DNA of 64,000 nucleotides from Streptomyces sp. CB01635 (GTDB taxonomy: Bacteria; Actinomycetota; Actinomycetes; Streptomycetales; Streptomycetaceae), in contig NZ_NNBL01000032.1 in NCBI RefSeq assembly GCF_002803065.1, positions 1-64,000 of the forward strand, read 5' to 3'. Position numbers and translations under genes: made by a program. Positions 27,801-36,300 of this stretch are shown here, in pieces (positions within the stretch are counted from its first letter, which is position 1; each line of letters begins with the position of its first letter). Below the pieces are notes generated by a model that worked only from the letters and a program-made list of their open reading frames with translations, had not been told where the DNA came from and ran no database searches.

Positions 27801-30800
27801 TTCCTGGCGGCCCAGATAGCCGCGGGCAAGGCCGGCGCCTGCGACGTACATCTCGCCGGTGACGCCGGGCGGCACGGGCCGCAGCCGCTCGTCGAGGACA
27901 TAGACGCGCGCGCCGTCGACGGGGCGGCCGATCGGCGGGACGACGGCCCCGGCCAGCGGTGCGCTCATGGTGGCGCACACGGTCGTCTCGGTGAGCCCGT
28001 ACGCGTTGACCATGCGGCGGTCGGGGGCGAACCGCCCGCTCTGGTCGGCGGCCGTGGTGTCGCCCGCGACGATCAGGTCCGTGCCGGGCGGCAGCGCGCC
28101 GTCGGGCAGGGCGGGAAGAGCGCTCGGCGGGAGGGCGATCAGAGTGACGCCCTGGTCGCGTACGAGGCGTGCGAGGCCGGGGCCCGGCAGGAGTTCGTCC
28201 GGCGTGGCGATGACCAGACCGGCGCCGGTGAGCAGGGCGGAGGTGAGCTCCCACAGGGCCGCGTCGAAGCTGATCGAGGCGAAGTTGAGGACGCGGCTGT
28301 GCGGACCGAGACCGAAGGCGGCGGCCTGCGCGGGGAGCGTCGCCGTGGCGGCGCGGTGCGGCACCACGACGCCCTTGGGCAGGCCGGTGGAGCCGGAGGT
28401 GTAGATGACGTACGCCGGGTGCTGGGGCAGGAGTGGGGTGAGGCGGTCGGCGTCGGTGAGGGCCGTGTCCGGGTACTCGCTCAGGTCCTGCGGGAGCGAT
28501 TCGAGGACCAGCGCCGGGCGGGCGTCGGCGCGCATGTGCGCGATGCGGTCGGCCGGGTAGTCCGGGTCGATGGGGAGATAGGCGGCGCCGGACTTCCACA
28601 CGGCGAGCACCGCGGTGAACAGGTCGAGGGAGCGGGGCAGTCGGAGGGCGACGATGCGCTCCGGTCCCGCGCCCTGTGCGACGAGGTGGCGGGCGAGCCG
28701 GTTGGCGCGGGCGTCGGCCTGCCCGTACGTGAGCGACCGGGTCCCCATGACCAGCGCGGTGGCGTCGGGGGTGCGGGCGGCCTGTTCCTCGAAGAGCGCG
28801 GTGAGGGTGCGCTCCGTCCTGTCGGGCGCGTCGGCGGGGAGGTTGAAGTCGACGAGCACGTGGTGGCGCTCGGCGGGGCCGAGCAGGTCGACGGAGCCGA
28901 TGGTGCGCTGCGGGTCGTCGGCGACGGCGTCGAGGAATCGCACCAGCCGCTCGCCGAGTGCCTCCACGGTGGCGCGCTCGAAGAGTTCGGTGCTGAACTC
29001 CCAGTCGCCGCGGATGCCGGCGCGGACGCCGTCGGCGGTGTGCTCCTCGACGACGGCGAGGCCGAGGTCGAACTTGGCGAAGCCGACGCGGACGGGCTCG
29101 GCGGCGACCTCCAGGCCGGGCAGGGCGAGGTCGGCGGCGGGCATGGACTGCAGGGCGAGGACGACCTGGAAGAGCGGGTTGCGCGCGAGGGTGCGCTCCG
29201 GGTTGACCTCCTCGACGAGCTTCTCGAACGGCAGGTCCTGGTGCGTGTACGCGGCGAGGTCGAACTGCCGCACGCGTTTGACCAGTTCGGCGAACGACGG
29301 ATCGCCGGAGGTGTCGGTGCGCAGGACGAGCGTGTTGACGAAGAAGCCGACGAGATCGTCGAGCGCGTCGTCGGTACGGCCCGCGATGGGGCTGCCGACG
29401 GGGATGTCGGTGCCCGCGCCGTGCCGGGTGAGCAGCGCCGCGAACGCGGCCTGCAGCACCATGAACAGGCTGCTGTCCGAGGCCTTCGCGAGCGCGGTCA
29501 GCTTCTCGTGGAGCTCGGCGGCGATACGGAACGGCACGGTCTCGCCCCGGTGGCTCGCGACGACGGGCCGCGCGTGGTCGGTGGGCAGCTCCAGATGTGC
29601 GGGAGCCCCCTTCAGCGCCTCGCGCCAGTGGGCCAGTTGAGCACCGTGCAGCGACCCGTCGTCGTCCGCGTCACCGAGCAGCTCGCGCTGCCACAGCGTG
29701 TAGTCGGCGTACTGGACCGGCAGCGGCGCGAAGTCGGGGGCGCGCCCGGCGCACCGCGCGGCGTAGGCGCGGCCGAGGTCACGGGCGAGCGGGGCCAGGG
29801 ACCAGCCGTCGCCCGCGATGTGATGGAGCAGCAGGAACAGCACGTGCTCGCGCTCGCCGAGCTCGAACAGCGTGGCGCGCAGCGGGAGTTCGCGGGTGAG
29901 GTCGTAGGGCTGCGCGGCGGCCCCGGAGAGCCGCTCGCCGAGTGTGGCCTCCTCGGCGGGTACGACGTCCAGGGCGGGGGCGGCCTCACCGGGCGGCAGG
30001 ATGTGCTGGTAGGGCTCACCCTCGTGGCTCGGGTAGACGGTGCGCAGTGTCTCGTGGCGGGTGGTCAGGTCGGCGAGGGCGGCTCGCAGCGCGGCCCGGT
30101 CCACGTCGCCGCGCAGCCGCAGCGTCAGCGGGATGTTGTAGGTGCTGTTGGGGCCGTCGAGGCGGCCCAGGAACCACAGCCGGCGCTGCGCGTGCGACAG
30201 CGGCAGCCGCTCGGGGCGCTCGGCCGGGGCCAGGGCGGGGCGGGCCCCCGACGCCTGGTCGAGGCGGCCGCCCAGGCCCGCGACGGTCGGCGCGTCGAAC
30301 AGGTCGCGCAGGGAGACCTCGGTGCCGAGGACGGTGCGGATGCGGCTGATCAGCCGGGTGGCGAGCAGCGAGTGCCCGCCCAGGTCGAAGAAGTTGTCGT
30401 CGATGCCGACCTGCGGGACCTTGAGGACGGCCGCGAAGAGGGTGCACAGGATCTCCTCGCGGGGCGAGCGCGGCCCGCGCCGGACCGTGGTCACCTGGGG
30501 TGCGGGCAGTGCGGCCCGGTCGAGCTTGCCGTTGGGGGTGAGCGGCAGCTCGGGCAGGGCGACGATCGCGGCGGGGACCATGAACTCCGGCAGTGAGCGG
30601 GCGAGTTCGGTGCGCAGGGCCGTCGTGTCGAGGAGGCTGCCGGGGCCGTTCGCCGGGACGACGTAGGCGACCAGGCGCTTGTCACTGCTTCCGGCGGGAC
30701 CGTCCTCGCGGGCGAGTACGGCGGCACGGGCGACGGCCGGGAGCGCGGTGAGCGCGGACTCGATCTCGCCGGGCTCGATGCGGAAGCCGCGGATCTTGAC

Positions 30801-33374
30801 CTGGTGGTCGGCGCGGCCCGCGAACTCCAGCTGTCCGTCCGCGTTCCAGCGGCCGAGGTCGCCGGTGCGGTACATACGGGTGCCCGCGGCGCCGTACGGG
30901 TCGGCGACGAACCGCTCGGCGGTCAGCACGGGCCGGTTCAGATAGCCGCGTGAGACGCCCGCGCCGGCCAGGTACAGCTCGCCGACGGCGCCGGGCGCCA
31001 CCGGGCGCAGCGCGCTGTCGAGGACGTAGACGCGGGCCCCGGAGACGGGGCGGCCGATCGGGGCGGGCTCGGTCCAGGCCGTCGGGTCGTCGGGCAGGGC
31101 GGCGCCGGTCATCACATGGGTCTCGGCGGGCCCGTAGTGGTTGTGCAGCCGCCGCCCCGGCACGGCGGCGACGAAGTCGCGCACGGCGGGGCCGAGCGAC
31201 AGGGCCTCGCCCGCCTGGGCGATGTGGCGCAGGGCGGGCAGGGTGCGGCCCGCTTCGGCGGCGGCCTCGGCGACGGCCTCGATGACGAGGCTGGGCGCGT
31301 ACAGCTCGGCGACGTCGTGCTCGTCGAGCCAGGCGGTGAGCTGCTCCGCGCTGCGCCGCACATCCTCGGCCGGGACGGCGAGGGTCTTGCCGTGCAGCAG
31401 GGTGGCGAGGATCTCCTGGGCGGCCACGTCGAAGCCGATGGTGGTGAACTGCGCGACGGCGGTGCCCGGTTCGCCGGGTATCTCCCGCTGGTGCCAGGCG
31501 AGCAGGTTGACCAGGGCGCTGCCCGGCATGACGACGGCCTTGGGGGTGCCCGTGGAACCGGACGTGTAGATGACGTACGCCGGGTGGTGCGGCAGCAGCG
31601 GCGTGGTCCGTTCGGCGTCGGTGAGGTCCGTGTCCGCGTAGGTGAGCAGGTCCTGGCCGCTCTCCTCGCCGGTGAGGACCACGGCGGGCCGGGCGTCGTC
31701 CATCATGAAGGCGATGCGCTCGGCCGGGTAGGCGACGTCCACCGGGAGGTAGGCGGCGCCGGTCTTGAGGACGGCGAGCAGCGCCACGTACAGGTCGAGG
31801 GAGCGCGGCAGCCGCAGCGCGACGGTCTCCTCGGGGCCCGCGCCCTGCTCGACGAGCCGGCGCGCCAGCCGGTTGGCACGCGCGTTCAGCTCGGCGTACG
31901 TCAGCGACTCGTCGCCCACGGCCAGGGCGGTGACGCCGGGGGTGCGGGCGGCCTGCTCCTCGAACAGTGCGGCCAGGGTGCGCTCGGGTGCCGGGGCGCC
32001 GCTCGCGTTGAACTTCTCGACGACCAGGCGGCGTTCGTCGCCGGACAGCAGGTCGAAGCGGCCCACGGGCAGGTCGGCGCCGTGCTCGGCGATGTCGGAC
32101 AGCAGCGCGTCGAGCCGCCCGAGCAGCCTGCGCGCGCCCGCCTCGTCCACCACGTCGCCCCGGTGGTCGAGGCGGAAGCGGATGGTGTCGCCGGGGATGG
32201 CGAGCAGGCTCAGCGGGTAGTGGGTGGCGTCGCCGACCTCGAAACCCGCGAGGCGCAGGCCCCGGGACTCGGCGCGCAGGACGGCCGGGTCGAGGGGATA
32301 GTTCTCGAACACCACGACGGTGTCGAAGAGTTCGCCGGTGCCGGCCGCCGCCTGCACCTCGGTGAGGGACAGGTGCCGGTGCTCGATCAGAGCGGCCTGC
32401 TCCTGCTGGACGCGGCCGAGCAGCTCGCCGAGGGTCTCGGACGGGCGGACGCGGACGCGGACCGGCAGGGTGTTGATGAACATGCCGATCGTCGACTCGA
32501 TGCCGGGTATCTCCGGCGGGCGGTGGGCGACGGTCGCGCCGAACACGACGTCGTCGCGGCCCAGTTCACGGCCGAGCAGCAGCGCCCAGGCACCCTGCAC
32601 CAGCGTGTTGGGGGTGATGTTGCGGGAGCGGGCGAGCGCCGTGAGCCGAGTGGTGGTCGCGGCGTCGATCTCGTGCCAGATCTGGCCGGGCAGGGCGGAC
32701 CCGCCGGCCGCGCCCCGGCCGGCTCCGGCGCCCGCGACCAGGCTCGGTCCCTCGAGATCCGCGAAGGCGGCGCGCCAGGCGGCGCGTGCCGCGTCGTCGT
32801 CGCGCCCGGCGAGCCAGCCCAGGTAGGCGCGGTAGGGGGTGACGGGCGGCAGGCCCGCGTCGTCGCCGGACTGCCCGTAAAGCGTGAACAGTTCGCGTAC
32901 GAGCAGCGGCATCGACCAGCCGTCGAGGAGCAGGTGGTGCGTGGTGAGGACGAGCTTGTGGTGCTCGGGGGCGAGGGCGAGCAGCCCGAAGCGGATCAGC
33001 GGCGGGGCGCCCGGGTCGAAGCGCTCGGCGCGGTCGTCGGCGACGTACGCCGCTACGGCGCGCTCGCGCTCCTCGTCGCCGAGCCCGGTGAGGTCACGGG
33101 TCCGCCAGGGCAGCGGCACCTCGTGGGGCACGAACTGGACGGGCCGTTCGACGTTCTGCTGCCAGAAGCCCGCGCGCAGGTTGGGGTGGCGGCGCAGCAG
33201 GGTGCCGGCGGCCGCCGACAGGTCGTCCTCCACGAGCGGGCCGCGCAGCTCGAAGACCATCTGGACGGTGTAGACGTCCGTGCCCTCGGCCTCGGCGCCG
33301 TAGGTGACCTGGAAGAGGAGACCTTCCTGGAGCGGGGACAGGGGCAGAACGTCGGCGAGTCCGGACTGCGTCAT
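18825..33374 (-). CDS. snbDE: Streptogramin B NRPS, four modules: Pro, N-methyl-Phe type, pipecolate, phenylglycine type, TE (SnbDE-like)
   Basis: 4849 residues: C-A-PCP / C-A(nMT)-PCP / C-A-PCP / C-A-PCP-TE. Approximate landmarks: C motifs at 145 (HHLLLDGWS), 1185, 2617 and 3664 (HHIAGDGWS); A-core YTSGSTG at 602, 1656, 3085 and 4150; PCP GGHS at 999, 2433, 3472 and 4533; methyltransferase LEIGCGTG at 2030, inserted near the end of the second A domain; TE GWSFGG at 4667. Hand-read specificity codes: DVQLAAHVM (Pro), DAWAIAAVC (Phe-like), DFQLLGVAV (identical to the pipecolate code as I know it) and DIYLWGLLG (aryl-glycine type). The first C resembles domains that accept a D-residue, matching the E domain that ends the preceding protein. 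The TE would lactonise onto the Thr hydroxyl. The start at 33374 overlaps the snbC stop (ATGA). Confidence 0.95.
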   Translation of the reverse strand: MTQSGLADVLPLSPLQEGLLFQVTYGAEAEGTDVYTVQMVFELRGPLVEDDLSAAAGTLLRRHPNLRAGFWQQNVERPVQFVPHEVPLPWRTRDLTGLGDEERERAVAAYVADDRAERFDPGAPPLIRFGLLALAPEHHKLVLTTHHLLLDGWSMPLLVRELFTLYGQSGDDAGLPPVTPYRAYLGWLAGRDDDAARAAWRAAFADLEGPSLVAGAGAGRGAAGGSALPGQIWHEIDAATTTRLTALARSRNITPNTLVQGAWALLLGRELGRDDVVFGATVAHRPPEIPGIESTIGMFINTLPVRVRVRPSETLGELLGRVQQEQAALIEHRHLSLTEVQAAAGTGELFDTVVVFENYPLDPAVLRAESRGLRLAGFEVGDATHYPLSLLAIPGDTIRFRLDHRGDVVDEAGARRLLGRLDALLSDIAEHGADLPVGRFDLLSGDERRLVVEKFNASGAPAPERTLAALFEEQAARTPGVTALAVGDESLTYAELNARANRLARRLVEQGAGPEETVALRLPRSLDLYVALLAVLKTGAAYLPVDVAYPAERIAFMMDDARPAVVLTGEESGQDLLTYADTDLTDAERTTPLLPHHPAYVIYTSGSTGTPKAVVMPGSALVNLLAWHQREIPGEPGTAVAQFTTIGFDVAAQEILATLLHGKTLAVPAEDVRRSAEQLTAWLDEHDVAELYAPSLVIEAVAEAAAEAGRTLPALRHIAQAGEALSLGPAVRDFVAAVPGRRLHNHYGPAETHVMTGAALPDDPTAWTEPAPIGRPVSGARVYVLDSALRPVAPGAVGELYLAGAGVSRGYLNRPVLTAERFVADPYGAAGTRMYRTGDLGRWNADGQLEFAGRADHQVKIRGFRIEPGEIESALTALPAVARAAVLAREDGPAGSSDKRLVAYVVPANGPGSLLDTTALRTELARSLPEFMVPAAIVALPELPLTPNGKLDRAALPAPQVTTVRRGPRSPREEILCTLFAAVLKVPQVGIDDNFFDLGGHSLLATRLISRIRTVLGTEVSLRDLFDAPTVAGLGGRLDQASGARPALAPAERPERLPLSHAQRRLWFLGRLDGPNSTYNIPLTLRLRGDVDRAALRAALADLTTRHETLRTVYPSHEGEPYQHILPPGEAAPALDVVPAEEATLGERLSGAAAQPYDLTRELPLRATLFELGEREHVLFLLLHHIAGDGWSLAPLARDLGRAYAARCAGRAPDFAPLPVQYADYTLWQRELLGDADDDGSLHGAQLAHWREALKGAPAHLELPTDHARPVVASHRGETVPFRIAAELHEKLTALAKASDSSLFMVLQAAFAALLTRHGAGTDIPVGSPIAGRTDDALDDLVGFFVNTLVLRTDTSGDPSFAELVKRVRQFDLAAYTHQDLPFEKLVEEVNPERTLARNPLFQVVLALQSMPAADLALPGLEVAAEPVRVGFAKFDLGLAVVEEHTADGVRAGIRGDWEFSTELFERATVEALGERLVRFLDAVADDPQRTIGSVDLLGPAERHHVLVDFNLPADAPDRTERTLTALFEEQAARTPDATALVMGTRSLTYGQADARANRLARHLVAQGAGPERIVALRLPRSLDLFTAVLAVWKSGAAYLPIDPDYPADRIAHMRADARPALVLESLPQDLSEYPDTALTDADRLTPLLPQHPAYVIYTSGSTGLPKGVVVPHRAATATLPAQAAAFGLGPHSRVLNFASISFDAALWELTSALLTGAGLVIATPDELLPGPGLARLVRDQGVTLIALPPSALPALPDGALPPGTDLIVAGDTTAADQSGRFAPDRRMVNAYGLTETTVCATMSAPLAGAVVPPIGRPVDGARVYVLDERLRPVPPGVTGEMYVAGAGLARGYLGRQELTAERFVPDPYALLFGETGARMYRTGDLARLRTDGQLEFAGRADQQLKIRGFRIEPGEVEAALTAHPSVATAAVVAREDGPATSGDKRLVAYLVRDTQGGTEDEARGTEQVGMWQETYEQLYEAEPGRVFGEDFSGWNSSYTGEEIPLDEMREWRAATVDRVLALRPRRVLEIGCGTGLILSQVAPHVEEYWGTDLSTSVVAQLRTHLDARPELSAKVTVRARAAHETEGLPEGRFDTVVVNSVVQYFPNAGYLADVLRAAARLLAPGGTVFLGDLRSLRTLRTFRTAVELRRAGAFADPSAVRRAVEQSLVTEKELLLDPDFFTDLAAREPLFASADVTLRDAAHHNEMSRHRYDVTLRRSAGPTAAAAPERTLRWNADVNTFDGLAEALGERHVRVTGIPNARLVREGAALAALTGGGAAEAAGLLDGPVPEGAIDPAAVRGLGAVCTWGAQDDTFDAYTGDGPAYTPRGGDRPLANDPARGHEDSRLTGELRDLVAERLPAHMAPAAYVLLDALPLTANGKLDRDALPAPDWGTEATGQAPRTRREEILSTLFAEVLGLPKVGIDRSFFDLGGHSLLATRLLSRIRTVLGAELAVRDLFQAPTVAALAERVDGAHDARPALTVRTRPDEMPLSFAQYRLWFLHRMEGPSATYNIPMSLRLTGDLDQDALRAALTDLMRRHETLRTVYPERGGVPRQQVLDAERPSFETVSTTAERLGAELTEAARRGFDLAGELPLRATLFRLGEQEHVLLLLMHHIAGDGWSWPPLARDLTEAYAARRAGRAPDFAPLPVQYADYTLWQRELLGDEHDPDSRYAHQLAYWTDRLDGITEELELPTDRPRPAVATHRGDTVPFRITPELHQRLAALAGTSRASLFMVLQAAFAALLTRHGAGTDIPVGSPIAGRTDDALDDLVGFFVNTLVLRTDTSGDPTFRELLDRVRESDLAAYANQDVPFEKLVERLRPQRSLARHPLFQVMLAFQNSGEARLALPGLEAEALPVGVGVAKFDLHLSMVELRAGDGGPGGIQAALEYSTDLFERATAEALVTRLERLLDAVADDPDTTVGSVELLHPAERRRVLDEWNETDGTESDTDARVPHLLERQVARTPDALALVHGNESLTYAQFNARANRLARRLVELGAGPERIVALRMPRCPDLYVAMAAVLKTGAAYLPVDVSYPAERIAFMIDDACPAIVLDSMPQGLSAYADTDLTDADRTTPLLPQHPAYVIYTSGSTGTPKAVVMPGSALVNLLTWHARRFPGGQGVRTAQFTAIGFDFSVQEILSPLVMGKTLLVPSDEVRHSAELLAGWLDEHHVSELFAPNLVVEAVAEAAAEAGRTLPHLTDILQGGEALTPTERMRDFAYAVPGRRLHNVYGPAETHAVTTHTLPADPANWAQAVPIGRPVDHDRVYVLDSALRPVPPGVTGELYLAGAGVARGYLGQPALTAARFVADPYGAAGTRMYRTGDLGRWNADGQLEFAGRIDHQVKIRGFRVEPGEVEAALTAHPHIVQAAALPHGDRLVAYVVTREGADLGDVRAHLAARLPDFMVPSAYTVLDALPLTPNGKLDRAALPAPEAPDAAGRAPRSPREEILCGLFAEVLGTGQISIDDNFFDLGGHSLLATRLLSRIRTVLGAEVSLRDLFEGPTVARLGEAVDAAGRGSRPALRPMERPAELPLSPAQRRLWFLGRLTGDDPGYNMPVGLRLTGTLDADALTAALADVSARHETLRTVFPEGQDGSPRQHILAPADARPVLHRRDTTEDDLAADLAAAARHSFDLTADLPLKAVLFRLDEQEHVLLLLLHHIAGDGWSLAPLTRDLVTAYEARGKGRAPEFAPLPVQYADYTLWQREVLGDESDPASTIARQSAYWKEALAGLPDELQLPAARPRPAVPAHRGEAVFRTLDADLHRQLLALARSSGGSLFMVLQAALSAVLTRHGAGTDIPVGSPVAGRTDDALDDLVGFFVNTLVLRTDTSGDPTFRELLDRVRESDLAAYANQDMPFDKLVEELSPGRSLARHPLFQVLLALQNTPEAVLELPGLTARPEVVALGAAKFDLTFNLAERHGASGEPRGIDAVLEYSTDLFDAATAQALTDRLVAFLRYVAADPDATVTDVPILGTGERNLVLTGWNDTAHRPGRAAADASLPQRVAERAARTPHAIAVAEPGATTLTYAQLDARANQLAHRLVAEGVRTETPVAVLQERSAHLVVSTLAVLKAGGVYVPLHTGYPEDRMRHVLTDTGAALLLTDAFHEETAARLGTRTLALDDGPLTGEPATAPEVTVLPDQLAYIMYTSGSTGLPKGIGITHRDAIALAVDRCWETTAESRILMHSPYAFDISTYELWSPLLAGGRIVVAPRGDVDATMLRRVLPGQGVTSLLLTAGLLGAVADEAPEVFAGVKDVWTGGDVVPPTAVRRVLQACPGTTVKALYGPTEITLGCTWHRFTEAGQVPAAVPIGRPLDETRAYVLDEKLRPVPPGVPGELYIAGAGLARGYLAQAARTAERFTADPYAELFDDAGGRMYRTGDIARRNADGALEFLGRADQQVKVRGFRIEPGEIETALATHPGVTRAVVVARPRGGDKVLVAYVVGQDVRPGELRAELEQLLPDYMVPAAFVPMTALPVTPNGKLDRAALPEPEWGGGTGRLPRGPREELLCGLFAEVLDAERVGIDDNFFELGGHSMLATRLVGRIRARLGTEVGVRTLFEAPTVAALAARIDGGSPAQHDPFGVVLPLRATGNGTPLFCVHPAGGFGWIYSGLLRHIDRDQPLYALQARGLSHEEPLPADIDAMARDYAEQIRKTVPEGPYEILGWSFGGLVAHAVATRLQAEGAEVTLLAVLDGYPDAYDGTEHEVGEEQVLAILLNAAGIDRTETFGDAPLERAAVLERLGESGSALANLDDASVGRMVTVFLNNTRLITDFRPQPFAGDLVFFGATVGRTDPALTPDSWRPYVSGRVEEHHLDTDHAGLARPEALGVIARTLADRGATRAGN
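21865..21995. repeat. Condensation-domain DNA repeat, copy in fourth C domain (131 bp, a few mismatches)
   Basis: This 131-bp stretch is nearly identical to segments at 25003-25133 and 29299-29429. Only a few substitutions were seen by eye. Further upstream, 21811-21884 is identical to 24949-25022. The segments encode equivalent parts of C domains of the large NRPS. Confidence 0.88.
25003..25175. repeat. Condensation-domain DNA repeat, copy in third C domain (173 bp exact)
   Basis: Base-for-base identical by eye to 29299-29471, in the equivalent position of the second C domain. Identity at silent sites over 173 bp points to recent duplication or gene conversion between modules. Confidence 0.9.
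29299..29471. repeat. Condensation-domain DNA repeat, copy in second C domain (173 bp exact)
   Basis: Partner of 25003-25175, with no difference found in 173 bp. A second shared tract encoding LPVQYADYTLWQREL lies near 29680-29757 and 25381-25455. Confidence 0.9.
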
Positions 33375-36300
33375 CGGGCTACCTTCCAGGCGGCTTCGAG
33401 CTGGTCGATCTGGTCCTGACTGAGCGAGACCAGGGACAGGTCGGAGGGAGTGATGCCGCCCGCGTCGGGACGTTCGGCATGGGTGACGAGGGCCTTGAGA
33501 GCGCGGAACCAGGTCTCGCCGAGGTCGCGCACGGCGGCCTCGTCGAGGAGCCGGCCCGCCCAGGTCCACACGGCCTGCAGCCGGGGGCCCGAACTCCCGT
33601 CACGGGTGAGGGCGTTGACCTCGACGGCGTGCGCCAGGGGCAGATCGGCGTCGGTGCCGTCGCCGATCGCGTCGGCGTCGGGGGCGGCCGTCCACAGACC
33701 GCCCTCCTCACCGAGGAACCGGCCCAGGTAGTTGAACCCGAGGTCGGGCGTGCCGTGCCGGGCGAGCGCGGCGAGGCTGCGGCCGGTGCGGACGTCGAGG
33801 TGACGGAGCAGGCCGTGGCCGATGCCGCCGTCGGAGATCTCGCGCAGCTGCTCCTTGATCCGCTTGACGGCCTGCCCGGCGGCGGGGCCGCCCGCGAGGG
33901 CGTCGGCGCGGTCGAGCGCGCCGGGGGCCAGCCGTACGGGGTACATGCTGGTGAACCAGCCGACGGTGCGGGAGAGTTCGGCGCCGCTGCCGCCGGGCTC
34001 ACGGCCGTGTCCTTCGAGGTCGATGAGGACGGCGTCGACGTCACCGAGGCCCCGGCGGCGGCGCCAGTCGGCGACGGCGAGCGCGAACGCGGTGAGCAGG
34101 ACGTCGTCGACGCGCCCGTTGAACGCGGCGGTGACGGTGGTGAGCAGCGCGGAGGTGGTCGCGCCGTCCAGGTCGATGCTCAGGCTGCGGGCGGTGGCGG
34201 CGGTGTCCAGCCCCGGGTCGAGCGGCTGCGTGGTCACGGGCGCGGCGCCGCCGGCCAGCGTCCTGGTCCACAGGGCGAGTTCGGCCGTCCGTTCGGGCCG
34301 CGCGGCCTCTTCGGCGAGATAGCGCGCCCAGGCGCGGAAGGGCGTGCCGACGGGCGGCAGGGACCCGGTGACGCCCGGCTCCGTGGCCTCCCAGGCCGCC
34401 TTCAGGTCGGGCAGCAGGATGCGCCAGGAGACGCCGTCGACGACCAGGTGGTGGAGGGTCAGCAGGAGCCGGCCCGGCCGGCCCGGGCCCGCGTCCAGCC
34501 AGACGGCCCGGCCGTTGCGACCGGCGAACGGGTCGAGGCGGTCCCGGGCGGCCGCGGCTTCCTCGGCGGCCAGGGCGCGCAGCGCCGCGTCGTCGAGTCC
34601 GGCGGCGTCCACGCGACGCACCCAGTCCTCGGCGTGTGCGCCGCCGGGGGCGTCGATCCGCATCGACCAGCTGTCGCCGTCGCGCGTGAACACCGCGCGC
34701 AGCACGTCGTGGTGGTCGATGAGGGTGCGCAGCGCGGCGACGAGCCGGGCCTCGTCGAGCTCCGCGGGGACCGCGACCACCATCGACTGGCTGAACGCCT
34801 CGACGGGGCCGCCGCGTTCGCGCAGCCAGTGCATGATCGGGGTGAGCGGGACATCGCCCGTCGCCGCCGACGCGAGGGCTCCCTGCCCGGGTGGGGCGGG
34901 CTCCTCGGCGAGGGTCTCGGCGACGCCGGCGAGTGCCGCGACCGTCTTGTGCTCGAAGACCTGCGTGGCGGTCAGCGAGAGCCCTGCGCGCCGGGCCTTG
35001 CCGACGAGCTGGATGACCATGATGCTGTCGCCGCCGCGGTCGAAGAAGCTGTCGTCGATCGAGACGCCGTCGGCGCCGAGCACCTCGGCGAACAGCACCG
35101 CGAGCAGCTCCTCGCGCGGGGTTCGCGGGGCGCGCCCGGCCGATTCGGCGGCGCCGAAGTCGGGGGCGGGCAGGGACCGCCGGTCGAGCTTGCCGTTGGC
35201 GGTGAGCGGCAGCGCGTCCAGGCCCACGAACGCGGCGGGCACCATGTAGTCGGGCAGCGCCGCCGCGACGTGCTGACGCAGCACGGAGGCGTCGACGTCG
35301 GCGCCGGGCGCGGCGACGACGTAGGCGACGAGCCGCTTGGCGTTGTTCGCGACGGACCCGTCCTCGCGGACGAGGACGGCGCACTGGGCGACGCGCGGGT
35401 GGGCGCCGAGCACGGACTCGATCTCGCCGAGCTCGATCCGGAAGCCGCGCACCTTGACCTGGTGGTCGGCGCGGCCGAGGAACTCCAGGATGCCGTCGGG
35501 GCGGCGGCGCACCAGGTCGCCGGTGCGGTACATGCGGGCGCCCGGCGCGGCCGCGAACGGGTCGGCGACGAAGCGCTCCGAGGTGGCGTCTGGCCGCTTG
35601 AGGTAGCCACGGGCGAGCCGGGCGCCGCCGATGTACAGCTCGCCGCTCACGCCGGGCGGTACGGGGCGCAGCAGGTCGTCGAGGACGTGGCAGGTGGTGT
35701 TGTCCAGGGGGGTGCCGATGGGGACGGTGCTCTCCTGCTCCCAGGGGGCCCGCATGAAGTGGTGGGTGGCGAAGGTGGTGGCCTCGGTGGGTCCGTAGCC
35801 GTCGACGACCATCGTCGTCGGGGACGCCGCGAGCACCCGGCTGACGGCGGCCGGGGAGACGACGTCGCCGCCGGTCCACACCTCGCGTACGCCGGTGAAG
35901 CAGCCGGGGGACTCCTCGGCGAGCAGGTTGAACAGGCCGGACGTGAGCCACATGCCGGTGACCCTGCCGTCCACGATCGCCCGTTCCAGGGCCCGGGTGT
36001 CCAGGTCCCCGGGGGGCGCGACGACGACGGCACCGCCGGACAGCAGGGGCACCCACAGCTCGTACTGGGAGGTGTCGAAGGAGTACGGGGAGTGGAGCAG
36101 CACGCGCTCCTGGTTGCCGGTGCGCCAGCAGTGGTCGGCGGCGAGGACGCCGACGTCGCCGTGTGTGATGGCGACGCCCTTGGGGTTGCCGGTGGAGCCC
36201 GACGTGTACATCACGTAGGCGAGCTGGTGCGGGTGGGCGGGGACGACGGGCAGCGCGTCGCCCTCGTCCGGGAGCGCGTCGACCACCAGTACTTCGGCGT

